Below are positions 54,665 to 64,000 of a stretch of 64,000 nt of DNA, one piece after another. Under the pieces are notes generated by a model. It was not told the DNA's origin. It did no database searches and was given only the letters and a program-made list of their open reading frames with translations. Within the stretch, counting starts at the first letter, position 1. Each line of letters starts with the position of its first letter. The position numbers and the translations under genes were made by a program. Origin of the DNA: Siderastrea radians (lineage: Eukaryota > Cnidaria > Anthozoa > Scleractinia > Rhizangiidae); contig OZ024900.1 of assembly GCA_964017195.1 (NCBI GenBank), forward strand, positions 31,636,641-31,700,640, given 5' to 3'.

Positions 54665-55143
54665 ACAACATAAACTTTATTTTATCTCGAATTTACAGAG
54701 TAGCATTTCTGCTAATTTCTTCTAGCTGGCTAAAGTTACAAAATGAGTCAAATACTAATAATAAGAATAAGAGAAAGAAATTTAAACAATGCAGACAAAT
54801 TTATACAATATTATTGTAGGATTGGAATTAGTTGGCGAAAGGAGTTGAAATTGGTTGTGGTGCGGTAGTGATCTGGAATTGCGTTCCAGGATTTGGCTGC
54901 CAGATAACTATAGGAATTAAGACCATAGGTAGTTGTACATACTTCAGGTGGGGAGAGAATATCAGTTCCTCTTAAAGAATAGGTGCTGGATTGCAGATTA
55001 AATATGTCTTTTAAGTAGTCAGGGTATTTACCAAAATGAAGACACTTGAATACAGGAAGAATCATATTTCGTATGTATTTTGTATGCGCTTGGCAACACT
55101 GTCTTTGCTCTACAAAGCTCTTCATTTTGAAGCACTCCGGCAA
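54665..55143 (-). mobile_element. 5'-truncated LINE tail, minus strand
   Basis: The minus ORF (55143-54811) reads LHFGKYPDYLKDIF, TDILSPPEVCTTTYGLNSY and LAAKSWNAIPDHYR, a C-terminal LINE reverse-transcriptase pattern (WN.IP). A short 3' region follows to about 54665. Confidence 0.75.
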
Positions 55144-55554
55144 TCACCATCCCAACCGCATGTACAACACACTGGTGAAATCGTCGCTCAGAACTAGAAA
55201 TTCCCACACACTTAAGTTTATCCCCATACAGGCTTCGCGCGTCATTACTGCCATCACTGGCTAGCTACTGTCTCAAGCTCTTGACCGCCGCAGCTACTTA
55301 ATATCAAGTTCAAGTAAGTTCAACTAGCATTTTCAAGTCTGCTATTAATGCCCATTTTCATTGTTGTTGTTGTTGTTTTTTTGGTTTCTCACTTTTGTGG
55401 GGCGATCTGCAGCATTTGCAACGTTCTTCAGGATTGGCCTGAAGGAACAATAGACCAAGGACCCAAACAATGTAACTAGCCCTAAAAACAAAAGAAGAAC
55501 AGATTAAGGAAAAGAATAAGAATACAGCTTTTCAGGTCTACTGACTTTTGTTAG

Positions 55555-55780
55555 TACAGTATTTGGATCTATCAACTGAGATGTTAAGGTTAATTGGCCA
55601 CGTAAAGAGATTTAATAGCTAACGTTTCGAGCGTTAGCACGTTGTCAGAGCTATTTCTTTTTATTATTATTATTTTTTTTTTTTTTACAGTCTACCTCTC
55701 AACTCAATCAACTCAATCTACCTTATCAACTCAGTTGATAAATTCAAACTTTTGTGTTTCACTTCCCCATCGACGCAGCA
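55555..55780. repeat. Penelope-like terminal fragment
   Basis: TATCAACTGAGATGTTAAGG with TAACGTTTCGAGCGTTAGCA and, after a T-rich stretch, an inverted TTATCAACTCAGTTGATAAA. Confidence 0.65.
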
Positions 55781-55917
55781 TCACAGTTTCTTTAGAAACT
55801 AACCCCTTTACTTGGGAACGAAGATAGCCCAGGGAAGTCGATGAGAGCGCATGCAAGTTTTTATATGCCAGTTTAAAAGTTAGTCAGAGAGATGGTAGTC
55901 AGTAATGGCGTATATAT

Positions 55918-56450
55918 GAGGCTCCGTTCACACCTATCCGTTTTCAAACGTTTTTATCTAATAACGGGGATGTTTCAATACGCGTTTTTAAAAGGTTTGC
56001 TTTTCAGATGTATACGTTTTCATTCGTTTTCGCTGTCTGGCATACGTAAAAGATTGAAAAACGATCAAACCGCTACTTTGTAAGGAATGTCCAGTGATTT
56101 AAGGTCATCACTTTGAACGGCATTATTTCTCACAGATGAAGAGACAACAGTTTCGATACGTCTGAGGATTTTTCCAACATTTTCTCCTTCTAGCGCAGAC
56201 ACTGAATATCTCGATTTATATGCGCTACACAGTTTTTCATCATTTCCGAAAACGTGCTTATTCGATCGGGAGGCTAAACTGTGACAAAAAGCTCCGTTTT
56301 CTTTAGTTTCTGCCGTCCACACGAAGATGGCAAATCCCCTTTTTGAAAAATTCCACTTTGGACAGCATTTTTGAAAATCTCTCTTTTCGAGCGTTTTCGA
56401 TCGTTTTTAAATACAAGCGATTGAAACTCACACCTACGTGTTGAAGGAGC
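55918..56450. repeat. Probable hAT-like MITE, CTCCGTTCACACCTA end
   Basis: Left GGCTCCGTTCACACCTA; right CACACCTACGTGTTGAAGGAGCC includes the complement GGAGCC. Interior rich in GTTTTCG and AAAACG. Confidence 0.5.
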
Positions 56451-56832
56451 CAGAGAGTTGATTCCTCACTTTCAGAGACTTGAACCTAGTGAACTGATCT
56501 CAATTAGGAATCTAACCGGCTCACCAACGCACAGATAGGACGATGTAAATTGAAGTCTTCGGTACCTTCTAATAGAGTTACATAATTTGAAGAAAAAAGT
56601 AACTTGTCCTAAGGGACGGACCATTATTTTTTTGGAGGGGGGGGGGGGGATGAAAAATCCTGAAAAAAATTGTTTGCAAAATCAAAAAAGCCCAAATAAA
56701 TTGTTTGCAGACATGAAAAGGAGAAAATGAAAAGTTTGCAGACTAGTTGATACATAGTTTGATTTATATAAGTAAATTTAGTCCTATTTGTTAAAATGCA
56801 AGATAACAATGCGACAAAAATGATTTGCAAAA

Positions 56833-57010
56833 TCTGGATTCACCAACTGGTTTGACATGGTAAATTAGCCACCACAAACTAATTCAAAAGTTGACATTTT
56901 GAGTGTTAACTATTCATTAGAGCAAATGAGCTATTTAACACTCAAACATCAGTCTTGTCATTTCTTTCCGGTGGCTAATTTACCAAATCGACTTGGTTGA
57001 TAAACCCCAA
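56833..57010. repeat. Inverted pair of Penelope-like ends, no coding part
   Basis: ACATGGTAAATTAGCCACC and a GGTGGCTAATTTACCAAAT arm face each other, with GAGTGTTAACTATTCATTAG between. Confidence 0.7.
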
Positions 57011-57129
57011 TTTCTGTTTTTTACTTTTGCACCAACAAATTACCACGGTTTCTTAAAATCAGTAACTAACCCCTTTATTAAAAATAATCTCTTCTGAGGA
57101 CCTTGAAAGCATTAAATGTTAAAGTTAGG

Positions 57130-57325
57130 TTATTGTATTAGTAATGGTAATTGGACTCAGTGGAGCACAATTCATAATGGTAATAGGATTGAGTGGAGTC
57201 CAATTCGGTCTGTAATCATACGAGCGATTAACAAAATCGGACGACCGCGTAGCGGGAGTCCGATTTGTCTAATCACGAGTATGATTACAGACCGAATTGG
57301 ATGACACGAAGTCCTGTTACCAATT
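57130..57325. mobile_element. Palindromic MITE with CAATTCGGTCTGTAATCATA arms
   Basis: GTCCAATTCGGTCTGTAATC mirrors GATTACAGACCGAATTGGAT around a centre near 57242. Confidence 0.87.
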
Positions 57326-57565
57326 AATCATATCTATAACAAAATTCGAGAAAGAAAAAGGAGGAAACGTACCGGAGAAGGAATAGACAACAGTTTTATT
57401 TTCGAAATACGTTTAAAAAAAAAGCTTATTCAAGCGTAACTGATCCATTAGCGCGCGCGCTCTGACGCGTACTGTCCAATTACTTAGGCATGACGCGTAC
57501 ACTGTCCAATTACACTGTCCAACTGTCCTATTAATGCTCTAATAATATACATGAAAAAATTACTC

Positions 57566-57596
<31 letters not shown>

Positions 57597-57825
57597 GTTG
57601 TAACACCAGTGCAAAAAGTGTAACACCAGTGCAAATTACACATTGATATTCTGGATTATGATTATTAAACGAACCGCTTTGAGTTCGTAGCATTATCAGC
57701 TGATCTTCATCAGCCAATCAGTAAATAAAGTGTCAAATCCATGTCAAATGCTCACTTCCTGTCTGCAGTAAGATATTCCGGCACTTCCTCCACGCGAATT
57801 TTTTCATGTTTATATTATTAATAAG

Positions 57826-57988
57826 TAATCATACGGTTTTTCTCGTTCAATTTGGAATTCATTTGCACTTGTGAGTTTTTCAAAAAGCTGAAATTGCACT
57901 CGCCGAAGCGGCTCGTGCAATTTCAGCTTTTTGAAAAACTCACTCGTGCAAATTAATTCCAAATTGAACTCGAAACCGTATGATTACC
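57826..57988. mobile_element. Palindromic MITE with TAATCATACGGTTT ends
   Basis: TAATCATACGGTTTTTCTCG mirrors CGAAACCGTATGATTA; CTGAAATTGCAC and GTGCAATTTCAG meet at the centre. Confidence 0.88.
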
Positions 57989-58582
57989 TATACAAATCAT
58001 GGCTGGTGATAGCCAATCAGATTCGAGAATTTTGTCATAGTTATGATCAAGAACTCTCCGAAGTGCAATGAAACTCTAACTAAGAGTAAAGATTAACTTA
58101 AATTCCTGAGTTGCATGTATTCACTAATAGTCACACTGGCTTTTCAACAGGGTCCTAGTCTGTTTTGATGATGACATTTAATAAATCATCGCTTAAACAG
58201 CAAGCAGTCTCCTGTTTTCTACTTGCATGAAGAAGGCAAATTGGATTCAGTCTTGTATAAACTACAAAATAAAGCGCAAGTGTAAGCAAGCGCTGTTTCA
58301 TTTGGCTCCTCAATCCTCTCTAGGATCAGGGGAGAAAAGGCCGCTGGTGCAGTTCTATATTATTACTTGCAACTGCGTTCACATTTTAATGTTTCAGGAT
58401 ACTTTGATGTGAGATTTTCAATTTTTTTAGGAAACAAAACAAGCCATGGTGCAGTTATACTTTTATAAGTTAGAGACATAGAGACACGGCATTCATAGAA
58501 AGCAGTTTTAGGCAGTAATGTTTAGAGTAGTATTTTTACTACATAAGATTACCTGATGAATTTTAACCTTATATAAATAAAT

Positions 58583-58589
58583 GCAATAA

Positions 58590-58640
<51 letters not shown>
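58583..58640 (+). repeat. (AAT)n microsatellite
   Basis: ATA/AAT repeats inside the right part of the 2.2-kb TIR element. Confidence 0.9.
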
Positions 58641-58644
<4 letters not shown>

Positions 58645-58779
58645 CACAAAAAAATTGTTTGCAGGAAGATGCAGCCGGAAAAAAATTGTTTGCACAGACA
58701 ACAACACAGAAAAAAATTGTTTGTCTTGAAAAAATTTCCATCCCCCCCCCCTCCAAAAAAATAATGGTCTGTCCCTAAA

Positions 58780-59215
58780 CAGGATCCTGTCTTAAACAAA
58801 ACGATGACATGTGTTACTGAAATATCTAACTAGCAGAAAAGAACACTTTTAACACTTTTAAAAGTAAAATGAAAAAGTTTATTAAAATAAAATAAAATTT
58901 TAAACATTTTACTAGTATTACTTTTAATTGTACACAGTTATAGTATTTCATATGTTTTTCTAAATTGTATTTGTGCTATTTCTTTCAGGTTTTTGTATTT
59001 TTATTTTTTAAAGGAATATCCTCGATAAGTATAACCTCTGACGTCTCCTTCGATGTTTTTCACAATAAAATAAACTTATGAATGTATGAAGTCAATGGAG
59101 CACGTCGATGGTAAGCCCGTGCCGGATGCAAAGAGCCAATCGTCGAGGAGTATTGATGCACGCATGTCAACTGAATTCAACTGGCGCAGTTGTTCAAAGT
59201 TTCAAGTTTTCATTC
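58780..59215. other. AT-rich intergenic stretch
   Basis: No gene or clear repeat seen. Confidence 0.4.
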
Positions 59216-59225
59216 AACTGAAGTA

Positions 59226-59340
59226 GATATATAAAACCCACTGGAGAAAGCAAAATTTTCTTCTCTTCATCAACCTACTGAACGAATTAGGGGACTTAGG
59301 AGTTCACGACCCGACAAGAAAATCAAGCGAGAGAAAAAAG
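59226..59340 (+). promoter_or_regulatory. Candidate TATA promoter and first exon of an unidentified gene
   Basis: GATATATAAAACCC (59226) is the best TATA box I saw in the window. A first exon could run from about 59258 to a donor at GAAAAAA|GTAGGT (59340). A second donor-like CCAG|GTAAGG is at 59627. No coding start could be tied to the later exons. Confidence 0.45.
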
Positions 59341-60422
59341 TAGGTAAACAGAAACTTTCACAACATGCGACACTGAAAAAATTAATCAGGTTGCAGGAGA
59401 CTTCGCACACGCACTGTCTATTATTTGTGTCAATTGAAAAACAATTCTTTCTTTTTCCATTGAGGCAAGTTGTCAGCCAAAACTGCCAGTTGTCACTAAA
59501 GAATTCAGCCCTTAACTTGCTACTGGCTACAATTTTCTGTCGAAGAAGACTCTCTTTTGAGCCGGCAAGTAGTTGAATGAATGTTAAACGTGGTTGGTAT
59601 ATGAAGGATTAGCAACATATAGTTTCCAGGTAAGGTAAGCCTTATTTTCGGTTACTATGCGGCTCTTGCATTGTAAATACTTAAATACATTAATTTAGAA
59701 AACAATAATTCTATTTTGAATTAAAATATAATACAAGTAACCAATGCTTTTTGTCGCGGAAAAGTTTTTCTAGTTTATATTTACTGGCAACTAGCCAAAC
59801 CGAAATTTCGCACCATAATGTGTTAACTAACATTACCGGAAAAATTCATTGCGCCTTTTACGAAAACCTAAGAAAAATTTTCTCGCCATCACCACGCATA
59901 AAAACGTGGAAAGTATTTAAATTATTTCAGTCAAAAAGATATGTTTCGACAAATGAATTCACCGGTAGCTAACAGATCCTGTCAAGCTTGGGCTCGGCAC
60001 GAGTGAAAATCATTTGTTTTTCCTAAATTATAAACCACAATGTGTAAAATAGAAACCTGTTTGTTTTGAAGTGCATTTGTTTCTATTGTCACCAAAAACA
60101 TCTCTTTACGGCCACCTCTCTATTACTGAAAGTTCGCTTTGTTTTTCGCTTCCGAATGGGGCAAAATTGGGTCGAGTACGAACCGGGTTCGCCGCAAGGT
60201 TTTAACCGTATTTTCGTTGGCTGTATTTGTATTTGACTCGTTCATTTTCTTCTCGTCTTAGAGATTTCGTCATTTCGACTCTACTGTGATTGTTTTTCGG
60301 CTCTAGTTCGGCAATTAATGCCTCGACTATTCTTCGACCCTTCACCCATATGTTCAAATTCCACTTCGGTTTCCTTCGGGTTTAATTCGTCGCACTTGTT
60401 TCCGTAACCATCAACCATTGGG

Positions 60423-60623
60423 TAGACTGCGAGTAGTCTCTAATTTTGGCGATGGCGATTGTGGGGCGGGCAAAACACACACGCGCGCGCGCGAAATTTC
60501 GAGGAGACGCGACGTGAAGGGAGCGCCGAAAATTAGAGTCTCCTCGAAATTTCGCGCGCGCGCGTGTGTATTTTGCCCGCCCCACAATCGCCACCGCCAA
60601 AATTAGAGACTACTCGCAGTCTA
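60423..60623. mobile_element. Foldback element TAGACTGCGAG family, copy 2, with 9-bp target duplication
   Basis: Same ends as 17183-17353. ACCATTGGG flanks both sides (60414-60422 and 60624-60632). Arms contain long CGCGCG tracts. Confidence 0.94.
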
Positions 60624-61097
60624 ACCATTGGGTACAGTGTTGTATTCCGGCATTTTTTTGTATCCATCTCTTACTGATTTTTCGTTTGTAAATATTGTTT
60701 CTGCTGTCGGATTTTTTGCCGTCTTCTGTTGTGATAATACTCGGCCTTTTTTATTCGCTCATCACTGCGTTCACAGTCGCCTGTTGGGAAAAATAACACT
60801 GGATTTCTTTCTTTCCTTTTTGGAATTCCAAGGCATCGCTTTGCTTTTCTGAAGGGCAGCAGAATGACAACGTAACTTATTCGGTCACAAATGTTTCCAA
60901 GAAAATTACAAAATGTAGGTGACGGGCGTCGAAGCACTGAGCTGGCTATTGAGAGATAACATGAAAGACGAAAACAAGAGGATTGGTAAACGTCGCCTCC
61001 GAAGAGATTTTCTATCGTTCGAAGGTAAGCTGAATGTTTTGAGTTTGAGTTTGTTTTGAGTTTTAAACACAATTGTAATAATTTATTGTAATTTCAG

Positions 61098-61172
61098 TTG
61101 ATAGTAGCCGCCCTGCTCTGTCAGTCAGCCAGTCAGTCTACCGGCCGAAGTAGCAGAAGCTTTCTTCTTGAA
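61098..61172 (+). CDS. Possible small exon with a hydrophobic, signal-like peptide
   Basis: An acceptor AATTTCAG and a donor GAAAG|GTAAGA bracket 75 bp that can be read LIVAALLCQSASQS followed by TGRSSRSFLLE, like the end of a signal peptide. No upstream ATG in phase was found and the phase does not join the exon at 62103 directly, so at least one exon would be missing. Low confidence. Confidence 0.25.
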
Positions 61173-61226
61173 AGGTAAGAAAAAGTCATTGCATTGAGGA
61201 TATCTTTCATGTAAAAATCGTGGCTA

Positions 61227-61887
61227 TTAAGGACGGTGCCTCCTAAGAAAGAGTTATTTTTGCACAGTTTTTGGCTATGGAGAAAAAGCAAATCTTAGCA
61301 AGGGTTATTGGAATCTAAAAAGAAAAATGTGGGTAACCCAGCGTTTTTCAGAGATAATTGAGCTTAAATTTGGAAAGAATGCCATACATTCTTTGTATTT
61401 TAAAGTTCTTCTAGAATTATCTCTGAAAAATGCGTTAAAATTGTGGTTACCCACATTTTTCTCTTTTTAGATTTTAATAACCATTGCTAAGATCTGCTTT
61501 CCTCCCATAGTCATAAGCTGCGCAAAAATACCTTTGTAGTAGTAGGCAAATTCCTTAACGGAAACCCAAATATCTCGGACCAGGAAGGGGGGAGGGGCGT
61601 TTCTCGAAAGCCCCGAAAAGTTTTCGGGCCCGGAAAGCTATTTTATGCGCACGATGTTTGCATTAACGACTCAAATTTTATTGGTTTTGAAAGCTGAGCA
61701 CTAAAATTCTAAGTTGATAAAACAAGGCAGGCTGATATACGGGCTAAAAACTACACCAAGGTTCTATAGATTTTGATTTTAAAATATAGCTACGGGCCCG
61801 ACAAGTTACCGGGACTTTCGAGAAACGGGCCCCAGACCCGAGATGCGCAGAACGTATGCGCAGTAAAAAAAGGAGGCACTGTCCCTT
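61227..61887. mobile_element. TTAAGGACGGTGCC foldback family, copy 3, with an inner insertion
   Basis: TTAAGGACGGTGCCTCCT to AGGAGGCACTGTCCC. It is longer than copy 1 because a second element with GTTTCTCGAAAG and CTTTCGAGAAAC ends (about 61597-61833) sits in its right part. Confidence 0.82.
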
Positions 61888-61936
61888 TTATATATATATA
61901 TATATATTTTTTGTGTGTGTGTGTGTGTGTGTGTAA
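61888..61936 (+). repeat. (TA)n and (GT)n microsatellites
   Basis: TATATATATA followed by GTGTGTGTGT. Confidence 0.92.
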
Positions 61937-62102
61937 AAAGGGAAGGTCATACCATGTTTCTAGCAACTGTCTTCTCTAAACTTTGGTTTCATTATTGTAA
62001 ACAAATATAATTCCATTATAGGCGCATATTACCGTTAACAGATTTACCAGGGTATCTTAAACTTTACTGATCATCTCTAAACTTGCGTGGTTTTCATTTC
62101 AG

Positions 62103-62312
62103 TCCAGCTGCTTAGGTCGTTCTCATTCCCAAAGACCGCGGTCCTTTTGGTATGAGCCGCGACAGTGCATCTTGTATGGAAACACATTTTGTGCAGTACG
62201 TGACTACAGTTACTACGGCAACTACACTGTCGGTACAGCAAACCTTTCCACAGCATGGCATACGGGACAAAATGTGTCCACATACATGAAGTACTTACCT
62301 GCAAAGACCTAA
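62103..62312 (+). CDS. Unidentified terminal exon, likely of a secreted or membrane glycoprotein
   Basis: An acceptor (TTTTCATTTCAG) leads into 69 open codons ending TAA at 62310. The peptide has SCLGRSHSQRPRSFWYEPRQ, two further Cys in QCILYGNTFCAV and a Tyr-rich SYYGNY part. Three N-glycosylation sequons (NYT, NLS, NVS) fall within about 30 residues, which points to an extracellular protein (inference). An ATTAAA at 62536 could be the polyadenylation signal. I do not recognise the family. The opposite strand is open across most of the same stretch, so strand is not beyond doubt. Confidence 0.45.
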   Translation, partial: SSCLGRSHSQRPRSFWYEPRQCILYGNTFCAVRDYSYYGNYTVGTANLSTAWHTGQNVSTYMKYLPAKT

Positions 62313-62850
62313 AGGATACCGGGCTCTGGAGACAAAAATGAAATCTGCTTAAAAAAAATCGTTGTCTAATGCAGTGGGTTACTAAACAAGAAAACCTGTA
62401 GACAGTACCCGCATGTGGCGTGTCCCTTACAAGCTGGGTTCTTGAAGTACATTAGGTAATATGTTTTGTGGGATCTGTTTTGGAACTTGCAAAAAATACG
62501 TATCGCAAAGATGATAACAAACCGTAGTTGCTAGAATTAAACCTTTGGATTCTCCTACAACCCTTGCACCCAAGTATAAGTATAAGAGAAAATGAGAGCG
62601 ATGCTAAAATTCGACCTGTTCGCAGGTTAAGCGTTTTTTTCGTTTCCTCATAACATGAGCGAGTTTTTAACTGCACGAATTAGCGTTTTACTGAGTGACA
62701 GATAGCTTTTCAGAATCGTTATTGTTTTAGAGTCGCACAAAGCCATTTGAGCCCAAATCATAACTTCACGTTTATTTTCTTCGTTTCATTGTTGGACATT
62801 TTTATCCAGAAACTGAACTGAGTAAGTAAAACAGAAAACAAAAAACGCAT

Positions 62851-63021
62851 TTAGCATTGATCGTCATCAACTGGAGTTGTATGCAGATGCTTTCTGACAC
62901 TCGCTGTTTTATGCCTCTTGTTTGAAGGGATCTTGCATATCGGATCATCAGGCCCTTCAGGATACTCTCCTGACCAGTAGAAGAAGTGCGTCCAAACATT
63001 CATGTGAGTAAACTTAGTAAG
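62851..63021 (-). CDS. Unidentified terminal exon of a minus-strand gene
   Basis: On the minus strand an acceptor (TTTTTTCTCGCAG) at 63022 leads into 56 codons and a stop at 62853-62851. The peptide contains NVWTHFFYWSGEYPEGPDD, then PSNKRHKTASVRKH and ends DDDQC. AATAAA lies on the minus strand at 62776-62771, about 75 bp past the stop, which supports a true 3' end. Upstream exons would lie right of 63060, probably beyond the window. Family not recognised. It converges on the exon at 62103-62312. Confidence 0.5.
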   Translation of the reverse strand, partial: LTKFTHMNVWTHFFYWSGEYPEGPDDPICKIPSNKRHKTASVRKHLHTTPVDDDQC

Positions 63022-63068
63022 CTGCGAGAAAAAAACAAACAAACAAACAAACAAACCATCCGTTAAAC

Positions 63069-63514
63069 GCTGGTTTTCATTAAAGACGGAGTCGGAGTCG
63101 TAATCGGAGTCGTACTCGGGGCGCTTAACATCTAGTGAAAATCAAACAACGGAGACGTTAGCAGAGTGGCGTAAGGGCGACGGAATCGAAGTCGCAAGAA
63201 TCAGAACGTTTCCATTTTCTTCCGATTCTGCTTATCACTCCGTGGCTTACGATCTAGTGAAAACAGATTGTCTAAGTCGTAAGCAGAAGCGGACGAATGA
63301 AACCAATCACAGGGCTTGTCCTCAGGCCCTCCGGGTACAAAATTCTTCTTACGACTCCGACAATCTGGTTTTCACTTGATCGTAAGCGACGGAATCGTAA
63401 GCGCAAACGGAAAACTCTGCTTACGACTCCGTTGTTTGATGTTCACTAGATCATAACGCTTTACGCTTCTGATTATGACTCCGACACCGGCTCCGTCGCT
63501 AATGAAAACCAGCC
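63069..63514. mobile_element. Foldback MITE with GGAGTCGGAGTCG-type arms
   Basis: GCTGGTTTTCATTAAAGACG mirrors a TAATGAAAACCAGC right end. Repeated GGAGTCG and CGACTCC, with GATCTAGTGAAAAC-type units inside. Confidence 0.8.
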
Positions 63515-63594
63515 TTGCGCTATATTCACACAAAGAGAAGTCCATAGCAAGAAGAACATACGAGTGCAAGCGAAAATCTCTTACTAACTACTAC

Positions 63595-64000
63595 ACACTA
63601 GACGATTTTACAAGCCCGTCGCGGTGATTGGCTAAAATCTCCGGGATATGCCCGCCACTGTGACGGCAGCCAGTTTTCGCTAGCGATTTTGATCGCCTCG
63701 ATGATCGAAATCGCCAATATCTGGCATGTCAGATAATGGCGATTAAAACTCGCCCAGTTTCTAGCTTTATCGGTGATAATGTAAGGAAAGTAAGTAATCA
63801 GCCCGCACTCGGAATGTTCCACTCACCCATTTCTTGAGTGGGGAGGGGGGTGGGGGTACTCAATAAAGTTTTATACGGGGAGGCTCCGCCGGAGTTTCAA
63901 ACCCTTACCCTTTAATATACTAATTTTCACCAAAATGGCACCCCTTTCATATACCTAGAGCAAAATTATACCTCAAGAATGAGCCAAAACAATAGAATTT
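63595..64000. repeat. Right-edge repeats
   Basis: 63600-63830 has GGCTAAAATC, GCGATTTTGATCGCC and ATCGAAATCGCC inverted pieces. From 63840, GGGTACTC and AAACCCTTACCCTTTAATAT resemble the end of the GGGTACTCCC family at 37040. Confidence 0.45.

Larger units (their letters stand above)
56614..58779. mobile_element. 2.2-kb TIR element, GGGACGGACCATTA ends
   Basis: Left AGGGACGGACCATTATTTTT and reversed right AGGGACAGACCATTATTTTT. Subterminal AAAAAATTGTTTGC is repeated several times inside both ends. The interior contains a Penelope terminal pair (56833-57010) and two palindromic MITEs, so it has been a target for other elements. No transposase found. Confidence 0.8.

Noticed and set aside
1..64000. 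CRISPR array, bacterial operon or phage region
   Set aside because: Spliced animal genes, eukaryotic retroelements and SINEs throughout; regular repeats are satellites or transposons without spacer structure.

Overview
This is a eukaryotic, intron-rich, AT-rich window that is very dense in short inverted-repeat transposons. The gene complement is animal. The repeat complement (Ngaro-type tyrosine-recombinase retroelements, Penelope-like elements, tRNA-headed SINEs, TTAA-bounded MITEs, many foldback elements) suggests an invertebrate, most likely an anthozoan cnidarian such as a stony coral. The species call is inference; no marker gene proves it.

Layout. (1) 1-4692: 3' part of a Ngaro retroelement (Gag-like, RT/RNase H, frameshifted tyrosine recombinase, then B1-A2-B2 split direct repeats). 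It ends 16 bp from the putative splice donor of exon 2 of the next gene. (2) 4709-5766, minus: first two coding exons of UBE4A (ubiquitin E4 ligase). (3) 7001-15676, plus: complete 9-exon UBE2F (NEDD8-conjugating E2), head-to-head with UBE4A; its introns carry several transposons, including a nest with a 51-bp-type tandem array. (4) 17605-37703, minus: DPH6 (diphthine-ammonia ligase with C-terminal Rid-like domains), 16 exons assigned; introns hold a Penelope-like relic, MITEs, SINEs, a LINE tail and tandem repeats. (5) 37969-49802, plus: SAE1 (SUMO E1 subunit), 9 exons, head-to-head with DPH6 across 265 bp. Its intron 6 contains a second Ngaro remnant interrupted by a ~3.46-kb giant palindrome with 51-bp tandem arrays. 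(6) 49803-59200: no gene seen; foldback elements, a minisatellite, a LINE tail. (7) 59200-63021: a TATA promoter, an unidentified plus-strand terminal exon with N-glycosylation sequons, and an unidentified minus-strand terminal exon that converges on it.

Genes together. Three of the four recognisable genes act in ubiquitin or ubiquitin-like conjugation, but in three different pathways: ubiquitin chain elongation (UBE4A), NEDD8 transfer to cullins (UBE2F) and SUMO activation (SAE1). DPH6 performs the last step of diphthamide synthesis on translation elongation factor 2. They form two divergent pairs (UBE4A/UBE2F and DPH6/SAE1). Exon models were built by hand from splice signals, codon phase and remembered family features. 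The phases close across all 9 UBE2F exons and all 9 SAE1 exons. In DPH6 they close throughout only if one base is restored in exon 7, where a one-base homopolymer discrepancy is suspected.
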